The notes under the pieces are model-generated. The model was not told where the DNA came from. It saw nothing but the letters and a program-made list of their open reading frames with translations, and searched no databases. Positions 12,454 to 25,689 of a DNA stretch of 64,000 nt are shown here, piece after piece; positions within the stretch are counted from its first letter, which is position 1; every line of letters begins with the position of its first letter. Origin of the DNA: Pontederia crassipes (taxonomy: Eukaryota; Streptophyta; Magnoliopsida; Commelinales; Pontederiaceae); the NCBI GenBank assembly GCA_030549335.1, contig CM060197.1, positions 45,039,654 through 45,103,653 of the forward strand, in the 5' to 3' direction. Made by a program: the position numbers and the translations under genes.

Positions 12454-14934
12454 TACAGATATAGAAGATTAAAATAGGATTAATTATATATATTACTGTT
12501 ATATATATAATACGATCAATCTAATAGATTAAGCCTAAATATGACTATTAGAAAGAATTAGTATGATGACCCGCGCGATGCGCAAAGAACACAGAATTAA
12601 ACACAAATTTTGATTGTAAAATAAGAAATTTTATTTTGATATAAATTTTATAGATTATATAATCATTTTCTCACTTTAGAAACTTATATATGTAAATATG
12701 TTATAATAAATTAAATCTATTATATTCTCTTTCATTTTTAATTATGTTTTACTCTATCTTTTTCCCCTTAACTTTGTTACTTTGTCAATATCTATATTTA
12801 AAATTTTTTATTTTATTGATGTTGACAATATAGAAACACCGTGACTTCGCCTTTCAAATTATATATCTTTTTAATTACGATATAATATAGGTATAAATAA
12901 CAATTGATATTTATATTTTTTAAAATAATATCATGTCTTAGAATTAAGTAAATACTATTTATTTTTTTATTTTTAACAATGTCTATTATTTGTTATTTTA
13001 TCTATTTCATTTTCTATGTGACAATGTAAAAATGTCATATTTGACATGCTATATGTATGTAAAGATATATAACATAAAATAAATTAAATTATTATATATC
13101 ATACTAAAATAACTGTTAAAATTATTTACATATTTTAAGCATTATATGTGACTTAATGAAATAGTGTCATAGGTCAATTTCTACCTTTCCATTTAATTAT
13201 ATATGCTATATTTATATGAAAAGATTGATGATGAAATGTCAAAGATGATAATTATATCTAAATTCCTTTATTACTTATATTTTTCATAATTTGTAGCAAA
13301 TTATATTTTGTTGTCTATTTTTTAAAAAATGTCCACCACAATGTATTCACTTCTTAATTAAGTATATTTTTATAATAATTTATTTTAAAATATACACTTA
13401 ATTGTTATAACTTTCTTACAACAATCTGTATAAACAATTATATGTTTTTCATTCTTAAAAATTAATTAATCTTACTTTTTATCGTACACGATCTAACTTT
13501 AAGAATTCAATTATCTAGATCATATTACATGGCTTCATGATAGGGTTACATCCAAATTTTAACTCTCTTTAATGTGTGTGTATATATGCATGTTATGTAT
13601 GTATTAAATATAAATAGTGATTGAAGTTAAATATTTTATCTGATATAACTAAAAGATATACATAATATATTATTTAAAATTAAATTTAAAAAGATTATTT
13701 TATGTGTGCCAGGTAGCATTTATCTCTTCCACCTGTCAAATATAATGTGCATTATTATTAATACATAATTTTTTATTCATCATTTGGGTTGTTCTCAATG
13801 GAACATTAGGAATATATTTTATTCTTATAATACAATATAGATATGAAATATGATTGTTATATTTATCTTCTATATAACTTAACATTAGAATTTATTTATA
13901 TTTATCTTCCACCTGGCTTAATCCGGAAAGATAGCTATAAAGTTCGTGAATTCTTCCTATTTTATAGTCCATCTTATCTATTTCATATTATAAACTTCAA
14001 ATGTGAGATTAAATTATATAGTTGAATATGATTCCATTTTCATTTATATTTGAAAACCTTTGAATGTGGGACAAAAAACATATTTGATAGATAGATACAA
14101 AAAATACTAATTTTATTGGATATGATCAATTCTCGTTCATAATAGTTTTTTTAGAAAAATATAATTATTTAATATAATTTTATTTCATATATGGCATCAT
14201 ATAATTATTATACATAGATATGTGTGAATATAAATATATAACTATATTTTTTATTATAAAGGAAATATAATTTTAAAATTATAATTATATTATATAGGGA
14301 ACATAGATATTTACTCAATATTAATCAATATCATCATGATATATATTACTTATGAATATAAATTATTTTATTTATTATTATAACATAAATAACATACTTT
14401 ATAAACTTTCATTTAAAAAATCATTTTAACATCTTAATGAAATAATGATACTTAGCGTCTTCTATCTTTTCTTTTATATAAATAAATAAATATGGATATA
14501 AATGTGTAAACTTCAATAACCAACAAAAAAGGATTTTAGCACTAAATGATGTGATACTCGTTGATATTATTAAGTTTATCATAGTAATAATTTTATGAAT
14601 ATTAATTCATTAGGATTATTATCATAATAATAAAAAATAATTATGATTTTTTACTAATAATAAATGTAATTATTATTATAAGATCAAAGATGTAAGTTTT
14701 TTATTTAAATATCTTTATATGCATACAATATTTTGTTAGCATATAGAGACATACACTTAGAGATCTGCACATGGTATTCTATATCATAAAGGACATCAAG
14801 TATACTACTATTTTAGAAGCATCATCTATTCATAGTTACATTTATTGAATTTAAAAATATGAATAAAGATATATATATATATTTCATAATGAACTTTTGA
14901 ATAACATGATGATATTATAATAAAATATTTTTTT

Positions 14935-16650
14935 ATTACGCACATGTGTATATTCGTATGCCCGCACGTACTATTTGCTTTTAAAGAAGGAGTCGAATAT
15001 GCAAATAAAAATTGAGAGCCCTTCTATTTGTACATGGTGTACAATACACAATTTGTATATACAATTTATAAAAAAAATATTTCTTATTCTTGAGAGAAAA
15101 CATGCACATATAATAGAATGTATAACTTGCTTTTGCAATATGCACCATAGCATCATATACATCGTGATAGTTATAGTTAATATAGATAATATATAAGAAA
15201 TAATAATTAAATTAAAAATCACTCAATAATAAACTTTTATAGATATTATACTATATCTTATTTACAATATAAAATTTTATCATAAGTAATATAATTAAAT
15301 AATAATTTAAATAATAACTAACTTTTATTATAGGCGATTAAGTATCTTATATTGGTTTGTAACTAACTATCCAATAATAATAAAATGATTATTTTGTTTA
15401 ATATTCTAAAATAATTGATATGCATAAATCTTCTATCTTGATAAAATAACAACAACAAAATGATTAAATTTGGTTAATTTTTTTGTTATTAGCTGATTAC
15501 GTATCATGCATTTGTTTATAATGAACTATGACATATGGATATACATATAATAATAAATTTAAAAACTATTAATAATATTAAAATAATGATTAAGTCTAGC
15601 TAATTATTTTATTATTAGCATATTATGTATCCTATATTAGTTTATAATAAATTATTTAGTAATAGCAAAATGATCACAAATCTTAGTTGTTAGATATTCT
15701 AAAATAATTGATGTACATAAATCTTCTATCTCCTTTATAGAACACCAACCTCATAACAATAAAAAATAATTATATATGACTAAAAATTATTAATAGAAAT
15801 AATATAGGATTATAAATATTATTAACACAAAAATATATGAATTATTTCACATATTAATTAGACTAATAAAATGATTAAGTATAGTTGATTATTTTATTAT
15901 TAACTAATTATGCATCATATATTGGTTTATAACAAACTATCCGATATATATGTAAATCTTCTATCGCCTTCACAGCACAACAACCTGATAACAATAAAAA
16001 GATAATATATACAATTCATAATTATTAGTATAAATAATATATGAGAATAAATATTGTTAATACAAAAATATATGATTTATTTCATATATTATTGGCTATA
16101 GAAAAAATCTTTCATATATATATACACACACACATAAACACGCACATACAGATAAGGAGATGTATAAGATGTATATACATATATGCTTATATTTATTTGT
16201 ATATATAAGATGTAGAGATATATCTGCATACATAGCTACTCTATATATTGAAAACTTTGATGATACTTATATTAATTATCAATAGATATCATCATTAGAG
16301 TATGAAATGCATATACATTACTCGTACTTTATAAAATTAGTCTTTTATTTTATAAAAATTATAATATTTAATTTTTATTAGACAAAGAGAAATTATATAA
16401 AAGTATTTTTTTTATTATGCACAAACTTATATTTGTGGGTCCTCACATACTCTTTACCTTCAAAGAAGGCGTCGAGTATACAAATGTAAATTAAAAGTTC
16501 CATATAACATTTAATATTTTTATTATAGGAGAGAAAATTATATATAAATATTTTTTTATCATGCACAAATCTATATTTGTAGGTCCGCACGAACTTTTTC
16601 CTTCAAGAGAAGGCATCAAGTATGCAAATGAAACTAAAAGTCTCTCTATT
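14935..16650 (+). repeat. Dispersed ~100-bp direct repeat, three copies
   Basis: Copies at about 14935-15050, 16413-16500 and 16555-16650 share an arrangement of CACAAA-like sequence, GTAGGTCCGCAC(G/A), CTTTAAAGAAGG(C/A)GTCGA(G/A)TATGCAAAT and AAAAGT...TCT. The last two are near-tandem, while the first lies 1.4 kb away. Confidence 0.75.
15336..15940 (+). repeat. Degenerate tandem array inside Helitron C
   Basis: Four copies of a GATTA-GTATC-TATATTGGTTTATAA-AAACTAT motif start at about 15336, 15491, 15618 and 15902. Three are followed by TCTAAAATAATTGAT-TACATAAATCTTCTATC-like text. Spacing of 130-280 bp shows that units have gained and lost sequence. Confidence 0.75.
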
Positions 16651-16753
16651 TATAGTTACAAATATATAATTTTAAAATAAAAATAAATAAAATTATATAT
16701 TTATTAGAGCTCGACACGTGTCACTTTGACTATTATTAGGATAAGTCTTGGTA

Positions 16754-16754
<1 letters not shown>

Positions 16755-16815
<61 letters not shown>
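16755..16815. repeat. (AAT)10-(ATT)10 perfect inverted microsatellite
   Basis: An AAT run switches directly into an ATT run of about the same length, making a ~60-bp perfect palindrome that can extrude as a cruciform. Confidence 0.92.
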
Positions 16816-17116
16816 GGTAATAATAGGATACACGTCTTAGGATGCATAGATAGATTAAGATTAGTATTTATATATAAACTAAGGATCAGTAATATTATTT
16901 GTATTATGATTAGGATTATTATGTTTAGGATAAGAAGTTAGCATATATTAATTTTATTAAATTTTATCTGGATTACGTTACAATTTTGAGGACAAAATAA
17001 TATTATTATTTTTAGATGACACATGTCACTATCACATAATGCCACTTGTCATGTTCAGCATTTTTAACTTATCTCCTTATATATATAAATAATAAAAATA
17101 AATAATAATATTCAGA

Positions 17117-19105
17117 TTATGGTCAAAATTTTAAATAGATTAGGAATAGTTTGAGTAAACTTAAAACAATTAATTTCTTTTTTAAAACAAATAATCTAAC
17201 CGTATTTTTAGACTTTCTCTCTTATTCAATATACATATATATATATATATATATAAAATAGCGCATTAGGATTGATTATAACGTAGCAGGATTAGTTATT
17301 AATAATTTCACAAAATAAATCTGGTCTTTCAATTACTTAGATCTTCAAACACAAATTATTTGCTAATCAAAGTGTGTCACGTAAAATTGACTGAGTTAAA
17401 ATCAAATTTAGAAAGATAAAATTAATTAACTTACTAATCAAACTAATTACTTTCAATTTGTAGACTTTCACTACAAGAAAAATAGTGTTTTCCGACGGAC
17501 AAAACCGTCAGAAAATCATAAGAATCCGTCGAAAATAGAGGTTTTTGACAGATTTATCGACAGAATCGATCGATCGAAAAAGGTGGCGTCGCAAACAATT
17601 TCAGACAGTTCGAAAACCACCCATCGAAAGTTCAGACAGGTGGCGATTACGACCGGCGAAACGTTCCGGTGGTTGCGACCGTCGAAATGTTCCGACGGTC
17701 GTGACCGTCGATATGTCCTATAGTTGTTGACCGTCAATATGTTGCGACCATCACAAATAATTTTTAAAATATAAAAAAAATTTGTTCATCGCCAGCGGCC
17801 GGATCAGGCCGCCACGCGGCCGGATCAGGCCGCCACGCGGCCGATCGAGGTTGCTGCGATCGGATCGAACCACTGGCGGTCGATCTCGCCAACTGCGGCC
17901 GGATTGAGCCGCCTAGAATGTTTCGACGGCCAAATCCGACCGCCCGCAGAAGACAAAGCCGGAGGAAGACGAGAGATGTGGTCGGAGCCGGAGCTAGAGA
18001 GGGTCGTCGGCAGGTCGTCATTCGGGCAAAAGTCGTCGCGCCGGTCGCAGCAGGTGAGGAAGAGAGAGAGGAGAGAGAGGGAGGAGGTAATATATAGCGG
18101 AAAAAGGGAAAAAATAGCGGGAGAGGGGAAAAGGAAGAAAAAGTAGCGGGGGAATTATTTTTTAATTACCGACGGTCATGCCGTCGGAACTTGCGATGGA
18201 TCTTGGTGACGCTCCTAATTGTCAAAAATATTAATATATACATTATGATATATATGATTATAATATTTAATTATTTTTTTCAATTATCGATGGTCCAGAC
18301 CGTCGAAACTTCCAACGATCTGAACTGTCGTTAATTATAATAATAAAATACTACTTATATTATATATTATGATATATATGATTATAATATTTAATTATTA
18401 TTACGATTACCAACAGTCTAAATCGTCTAAACTTGCGACGGTCCGAATTGTTCATAATTATAATAATAAAATATTAACTATATTATATATTATGATTTAT
18501 AAGATTATAATATTTAATTATTTTTACGATTACTGATGATCTAGACCATCGGAACTTGCGATGGTCCGAACTATCGGTAGTTATAATAATATATTATATA
18601 TGATATATAAGATTACTAACTATATTATATATTATGATATATAAGATTATAATATTTAATTATTTTTATGATTATCGACGGTCCGGACCGTCGGAACTTG
18701 CGACGAAAAGGGAGCCGTCGAAAATTCTGACGTTCCAAATCGTCAGAAAATAAAATAATAGTAAAAGTAATTTCATAATTTATTTATTTTATTTCTGACG
18801 GTCTTGACAGAAGTTTCGATGAATTCCTGTTCCTCTCAAAATCCGTCACAAATTGCGAAAAATTTATATCTGTCGTAAATTATCCATCATAAAATATCCA
18901 TTTTCTTGTAGTGTTTATCTCTCATCCAATTTTAGAGATAAAAATCAACTAACATTTAAAATCAAATTTTGTAGGATAAAATTAATTAAATTTCTAATAT
19001 TAATTTTTTATTAGAATAACATGTGTTACGGTACAATGCCACTTGTCATGCTCTCATACTCCATGCTTTTACATTTACTTATATATATATATATATATTA
19101 GGGGA
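17117..19105 (-). mobile_element. Helitron copy B (5' part), interrupted by a CACTA element
   Basis: Read on the minus strand from about 19105 it gives TATATATATAAGTAAATG, a GACAAGTGGC box, ACACATG, then alternating 'TTAATTAATTTTATC' and 'CAAATTTTGATTTTAA' text that aligns with copy A (about 5880-6400). Alignment resumes on the far side of the CACTA insertion and continues to 'CTAATCTATTTA' (17131-17150), where Helitron C begins. The exact first base is uncertain because the flanking base is T rather than A. The 3' end was not found. Confidence 0.65.
17469..18913. mobile_element. Complete non-autonomous CACTA element, 1.45 kb
   Basis: Perfect CACTACAAGAAAA termini (17469-17481 and the complement of 18901-18913) are flanked by the 3-bp target duplication TTT (17466-17468 and 18914-18916). 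Subterminal regions are packed with short CCGACGGTC/GACCGTCGGAA repeats in both orientations, the usual transposase-binding design of plant CACTA elements. The middle (about 17770-18160) is GC-rich but carries no recognisable transposase. It sits inside Helitron B. Confidence 0.95.
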
Positions 19106-19532
19106 AAAAATGTAATTGGCACGTTATTTTTCTAATTTTTTTAGTTATATAATTTAATAATTATTCATTATTATAATATTATATATTTAATACATATAAA
19201 AATTATGCGGCCTAATTCGATCGTGCCCAAAACGCGTCGGCCCGTCGCAAGTTCTTTCAATTTTTTATTTTTCTATTATTTTCATTTTTTTTAAGAAATT
19301 TTGAAATGTCGAGCAAAGGCGAGAAAAAAACTATTTAGACATTTTTTTAAAAAGAAAATTACACGAAGAAGGTAGAAAATGATGATGTATTGCATTATCA
19401 AATTCATCGATTAATTGACACTAATCGATCATTCGATCGCACCGTACTGATAAATTGAAGTTGGGTGAACATGGAAATTACCACTGCGTTGGATGAGTTG
19501 GAATATGTTAAACCGATTAGATATGACCCATT
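19106..19532. other. Non-coding spacer between Helitron B and the gypsy element
   Basis: AT-rich with a small GC patch (19208-19250). No gene or repeat terminus was recognised. Confidence 0.5.
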
Positions 19533-19537
19533 ATTTC

Positions 19538-21407
19538 TGTAACGCCCCCAAATCGATCAACGTCACGTGGCGAGGATATGACTAAAACTCCATAAAAGCG
19601 ATAACAAATCAGCAATAGAGATAACAAGGAAATATAAGACATCAAAATAGCGGAAGTCTTAAGGTGTTACAAAATCTCCATAATAGTCATAATATCTGAA
19701 TTACGTCAAAGCTCATAATGCGGAAACTAAATATAAAGATAATTAGGCCCTCTGTCAGTTCATGTGCTTATTATCGCCCGAGCTCAGTCGCGGCACACCA
19801 TCTCAACACCATCACTGACCTGGCCCTGTGGAAATCAAACACAGGAGAGGAGGTCCTCCCGTAAGCTATACATCATAGTGGGGATCCATAAAGTATTCAA
19901 TGCATAACAGTAAATAGCAATAATCAGAATTAGTAATCACATGTAGGAAGATCAGATTTGAGAACATAAGATCATTCGATTTGAGATATCAATGGATGAA
20001 AGACATAGAGATCATGAGTCAATCTTATAATCATGAAAGATTTCAGTAATCATGCTAGATCAATATTCATCCTTCACTTATCATCATGTTCATGTCACCT
20101 ATCCATACTCTTTGTACTTTTACTTTCTCTTTGCATTAGGTGCCTTTGGGTGCCTTTAACATTGGGGGATTTACGCCGAGCGACCAATACAGTCTCGTGC
20201 AGCCAATGGGTGATCAAGCCATGGCTAAGGGAGCGATCATTCACAATAAGCACTTAGCATAAGCTGACTACCACTTCCATATACATTTCCATCATTCATA
20301 CTTCATCACTTTATCACTTTATCATTCTTGCTTACTATAAGATGATTGGATCACTGAACAGATCAATACAGTATCAAGGATTCAGTCACATAGCATTTCA
20401 ATCAGTAGGGATTAGCACATCACATTCATAAAAAGAATCTAAGACTAATCAACACAATATGCATTCTGGTCAGGATTCGGTCGACGGTCCTCACTGGTCG
20501 GTCGACCGATTTTCGAGCACCGGTCGACCGATATATTTGGATCGGTCGATCGATTGGTTTCAATACAATACAACAAGTTCTGAGCACCAATCGACCAATA
20601 TCTTTATATCGGTCGACCGATAATACTTAGTCTAAAAAAGAGCTTCGGTTGGCCGCTCGGCCAACCTATAAGAGGCTCGGAATGCATGGTCGGTCGACCG
20701 GTCTCTAACGAGCAGTCGACCGATATTTTGGATCGGTCGACCGGTCGCAGGGAAAACATAATCGGGCAGAATCATATTAACAGTGATTTTCAATCCAGAA
20801 ATACAATCAATGCATACAATCAATCATCTAAGCATGGAAGACTAATACATAACACATCTATAGTCATAATAATCACAAAACATGAATCAAACACAAGAAA
20901 CATAATCAATCATTCTCTTCCATTCCTTCTCATCAATCAAGAACACATTTCATAATAAGACCCTAATTCTATCCTATTGCTAATCAAGTTATGCAGGGAC
21001 CTTTCAGATTCACCCATCTTTTTCGTGATTGATCCTAGCTTGAAATCTTTCCAATCACGATAATCACCTTCCCCTTATTGTTCTCCACCTAAGAAGCATT
21101 CCAATGGGAAAAAGAAGTGAGGGATGATGTTGGAAAACAAAGAAAATGCAAAAATGAAGAAGAACCTAGATGAACCTTGCTGGAGCTCCTTTGCCTTTGC
21201 TGAATTGAGTGTCTTGGGGAGGAAGAGAGAAGCGAGGGAGAGGCAATGAGTGCATAAGAGCAAGCTTTAGGGTGTTAAAGCTTTTTATAGGTTGGGATTA
21301 GGGCCTAATAAGTTAATGGGCTCACTCATGGGCTGGGGTAATTGGCTTTACAATATGATTTCATTTTTATTTTATTTTATTGTATTTTTTTAAAATCGGG
21401 TATTACA
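19538..21407 (-). repeat. 3' LTR of the gypsy fossil
   Basis: Begins TGTAACGCCC and ends GGGTATTACA on the plus strand. The middle (20480-20760) carries several palindromic GGTCGACCGAT motifs. Confidence 0.95.
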
Positions 21408-24400
21408 TCATTACCCTTTAAAAGAAAATTTGTCCTCGAATTTTACTTAAGTAGAGGTCTTACCGAATAAGTGCGGGAACTCTTGACGCATCTCTGACTT
21501 GAGTTCCCATGTGGTTTCATCGTCGTGATGAAAACGCCATGCTACTCTGACCATATGCACATCTCTATCCTTCTGGCGTTGAACTTTACGTTTCACTATA
21601 TGTGTCGGGTACTCTGTGAAGGTCAAGTCAGTAGCTAGATTTGGCTCTTCAATTTGTAACACATTAGCAGCATCATGCTTGTACTTCTTAAGCATGGAAA
21701 CATGAAACACATTATGCACTCGCCCATATGAGGGTGATAAAGTTAGCTTGCATGCTGCTTCACCTACTAACTCCAATACCTCAAAGGGTCCCACGTACCG
21801 AGGGCTGAGCTTCCCTCGCTTACTGAACATCATAACTCCTTTCATGGGAGACACCTCAAGCAGAACCTGATCACCAGCCTGAAAAATCTGCTCACGTATG
21901 CCCTTATCAGCATAACTCTTCTGCCTTCCCTGAGTTGCCTTCATCCTCTGCTTGATCAACTCCACTTTCTCAGCATACTCTACTGTCTCCTTCGCTTCTT
22001 CCTTGCTCATGATCTTCTCTTCACCTATTTCACCCCAATGAACGGGTGAACGACAAGGCCTACCATATAAAGCTTCAAAGGGCGTCATGCCAATACTAGA
22101 ATGGTAGCTGTTATTATAAGCAAACTCAATCAGATGAATATGCTCATCCCAGTTGTCCTGCCAATCTAGTGTACAAGCTCGCAACATGCCCTCTAATGTC
22201 CGAATAGTCCTCTCAGACTGTCCATCGGTCTGAGGGTGGAAAGTAGTACTGAAATTCAGCCTGGTGCCAAATGCCTTCTGCATGCTCTTTCAAAATCTAG
22301 CAGTGAATCTGGAGTCTCGGTCAAAAACAATCGATGCTAGAATTTCATGTAATCTAATCACCTCTCTAACATACAAGTCCAGCAGACTCTCTACCGATTG
22401 CTTCCATCGGATATGAATGAAGTGTGTCGCCTTCTTGAATTTGTCTACCACCACCCATATAGCATTATGACCCTTCTTAGACCTGGGCAAGTTGGATACA
22501 AAATCCATAATGATATTATCCCACTTCCACTATGGAATATCTAGAGGCTTCAATTTTCCATATGGTCTCTGATGCTCAATCTTCACCTGCTGACACACCA
22601 GGCATCTAGACACATGCTCAGCTATCTCCCTCTTCATGTCAGGCCACTAATAGCTGTGCTGTACATCTTTGTACATCTTAGTGCGCTGGATGGCAAACTC
22701 AAACTTGTGGCACTCATCCATCACTTCCCGTCTGATGACTGCATCTGTGGGAATCCACAATCTGTCCCTATATTGAATTCCTCCATCTGCTGACATCTGG
22801 AAGTCCTTCGGCTCCTGCTGACATCTCTTCAGCACTTTCTGGTACTCAAGATCCTCCTTCTGAGCAGCTATGATCCTGTCAATCATATTGGGTCTCATAT
22901 GATGCATCATCCACAACGCTCCATTACTGCCCAGTTTAGGACACCACTTATCGATCTCTTGTAGCATCTCGTACTCCCGTACTCTGATGTATGCTAGTGA
23001 TCCTTCCCATTTTCTACTCAGTGCATCTGCTACTGAATTTGCCTTACCAGTGTGATAATTAATAGCAAATTCGTAATCCTTCAAGAGTTCCAACTAACAG
23101 TGTTGCCTCATGTTCAAGTCCTTCAGATCAAAAATATATTTGAGACTCTTATGATCTGTGAAGATCTCAAAAGTCTCCCCATACAAATAGTGTCTCCATA
23201 TCTTCAACGCAAAAACTATAGCAACTAGCTCCAGGTCATGCGTGGGGTAGTTAACCTCATGTTTCTTCAGCTGGCGTGAAGCACAAGCCACTACTTTACC
23301 ATGCTGCATCAACACACACCCTAAACCTATCCCACATGCATCACTGTAGACTACATATCCTCCGCTGCCCGTCGGAATGGTGAGGACATGTGCTGATGTC
23401 AGATGATCCTTCAATGTCTGAAAGCTCTGCTCACACTTGTCAAACTAGATAAACTTCTCCGCTTCCCTCGTGAGGTTCGTGAGAGGTGCTGTGATCTTGG
23501 AGAAGACTCTGATAAACCTCCTGTAATAGCCTGCTAGCCCCAGAAAACTACGGATTTCGGATGCATTCTTCGGCCTTGCCCAGTTGGTCACTGCTTCCAT
23601 TTTTGCGGTGTTCACTAAAATGCCTTTCTTGGATACTATGTGTCCAAGAAACATGATCTCCTTCAGCCAAAACTCACACTTCGAGAGTTTGCCATAAAGT
23701 TTGTGTTGGCGCGGAGTCTCCAAAACTATCCTGAGATGCTCTCGATGTTGCTCTGAGCTAGATGAGTAAATCGGGATGTCGTCCACAAACACTATGTCGT
23801 CCACAAACACTATGACGAACTGATCCAGATGGGACCGAAAGATCATGTTCATCATATCCATAAACGCTGCAGGAGCGTTTGTCAATCCAAATGACATTAC
23901 TAGAAACTCATAATGCCCATACCTAGATCGAAAGGTTGTCTTCGGTATGTCTTCCTCAGCAACCCTCAACTGGTGATAGCCACTCCGTAGATCGATCTTG
24001 GAGAATACTGATGCCTTGAACAATTGGTCAAACAGATCATCGATGCGGGGCAGAGGGTACTTGTTTTTCACCGTCACTTTATTGAGCATCCTGTAATCAT
24101 TGCAAAGCCGCATTGATCCATCTTTCTTCTTAACAAATGGTACAGACGCTCTCCACGGTGAGACACTTGGCCGAATAAAGCCTTTGTCTAATAATTCATG
24201 TATCTGCTTCTTCAACTCTAGCATTTCGGCAAGTGCCATCCGGTATGGTGCATTTGAGATGGGTGCAGTTTTTGGTAGAAGCTCGATCCTGAAGTCTATC
24301 TTCTGCCTCGGTGGTAGTCCTGAAGTATCTTTAGGGAAAACATCTGGAAATTCACGCACTACATCTATCTGCTGCAGTGTGGTGGCTAGTGCATCGGTCT

Positions 24401-25689
24401 TCACCACACTTGCCAAGTATGCACAGCATCATCTCTGAAGCATCTTTTGAGCCTTCATAGCTGAGACAATCACCTTCTTGCTTTCTGCTGGAGTACCCCT
24501 GATGACTACCTTCGGCTTGCCATGTGCACCTATAGTGATCTTCTTCTGCTTACAGTGTAGAGCTGCATCATGGTAAGAGAGCCAATCCATCCCTAGGATG
24601 ATATCATAGTCTGTCATCGGGATGATGATAAGATAAAAAATTCTTCTTTTTCATGATGACAGGTACATTCGAAATGTACCTAGCCGTGTGAAGATCTCTC
24701 ATGGGAGTGCTCACCCTCATGGCATGATCACAGTCCTCAGACAGGACTTCAGTTTTCAAGTCCTGTCGTAGCCCATTGATGAACTTATTTGCCCTGATGC
24801 GGCCTACAAACGACATTGGGCAATACTACTCCAGCATGACAAACTGAGTATGGTACTCCACCACAGACATGGTTCCCTACACTAGCTCCAGAAATTCCTC
24901 ATGTTTACTGACTCGTTCATGCTCAGGGGTGTAGCGGTCAGCAAACGCCTGCTTAAACTCAGTCCATGGTACCTCCTCTTCCTCCAATTCTCTAAATCTG
25001 GTGGCTCTCATGATCTTCCACCATCCCATGGTAGTGTCAGTAATCATGTGGGCAGCATACAACACCTTGCGCTCTTCAGCACACCTCATTAACTTAAATA
25101 TGCGATCCAAGGTCTCTATCCATTACTCTGCCTTAAAGAAATCTGCCTTGCCCTCGAACTATGGTGGATGAAGTCTCAAGAATGCCTCAATAGAGTCCTC
25201 GGGATTCTCTTGTCGAGGTTCCCGTGTGCGACATCTGATCGTGGGTTGATTGCCTCCAATTTGATTGCCCTCCAAAGGGTCAGTCTCATCAATGTACTCA
25301 TCCTTTAATTGCGCCTTCGCGCTGCGGCCTCGTCCTCGGCCGCGGGTGGGGGTGCGGCCTCGACCACAGCCCCGTCCCCAGCCTCGCTGGGCTAAGATCT
25401 GTGAAGCAGTGATTGGGCCTTCTTGGCCCTTTGGCGTTTCAAGAGCAATACGGGCCGACCCGACCTCTCGCTCCTAGATCATCTCTGATCGTCTCGACAT
25501 CTTTATCCTTTAATCATAAAAGAATAACACATTTAAAACCAATACCATATAATGAACATGAAATTAACTTACAGTCCTCTTTTGGTGGAGAGTGTGGCGA
25601 TAGCTCAGCGATAGCACATGAACCTTTCTTATACCATACTATACAATAAGACATCAAAAGAGTCCGAACAGCGGCTCTGATACCATAAA

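Larger units (their letters stand above)
10786..12557. other. AT-rich intergenic DNA
   Basis: No coding detected. It contains a ~115-bp direct duplication (11890-12125) and an (AAT)n array (12366-12453). If Helitron B once continued past Helitron C, its distal part should be here, but the sequence does not align by eye with copy A. Confidence 0.6.
12558..17116 (-). mobile_element. Candidate Helitron (copy C), 4.6 kb, AT-rich
   Basis: Read on the minus strand, the 3' end has the hairpin GCGC-AT-CGCGCGGGTCAT (12564-12583) then CTAA followed by T (12557). The 5' end starts TCTGAAT after an A (17117), so both edges fit A^T insertion. Its first ~110 bases contain TATATATATAAGGAGATAAG, a GACAAGTGGC box and GACATGTGTCA, as in the other copies. 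The 3' hairpin is unlike that of copies A and D. The interior has no coding but contains local duplications. The 5' edge is the weaker call, because expected TC is displaced by a run of ATT repeats. Confidence 0.6.

Noticed and set aside
13843-14025. 60-residue frame in AT-rich DNA
   Set aside because: Composition is Ile/Tyr/Leu-rich as expected of random AT-rich translation; no motif.
16726-16941. Frame with poly-Asn then poly-Ile
   Set aside because: It is only the translation of the inverted AAT/ATT microsatellite.
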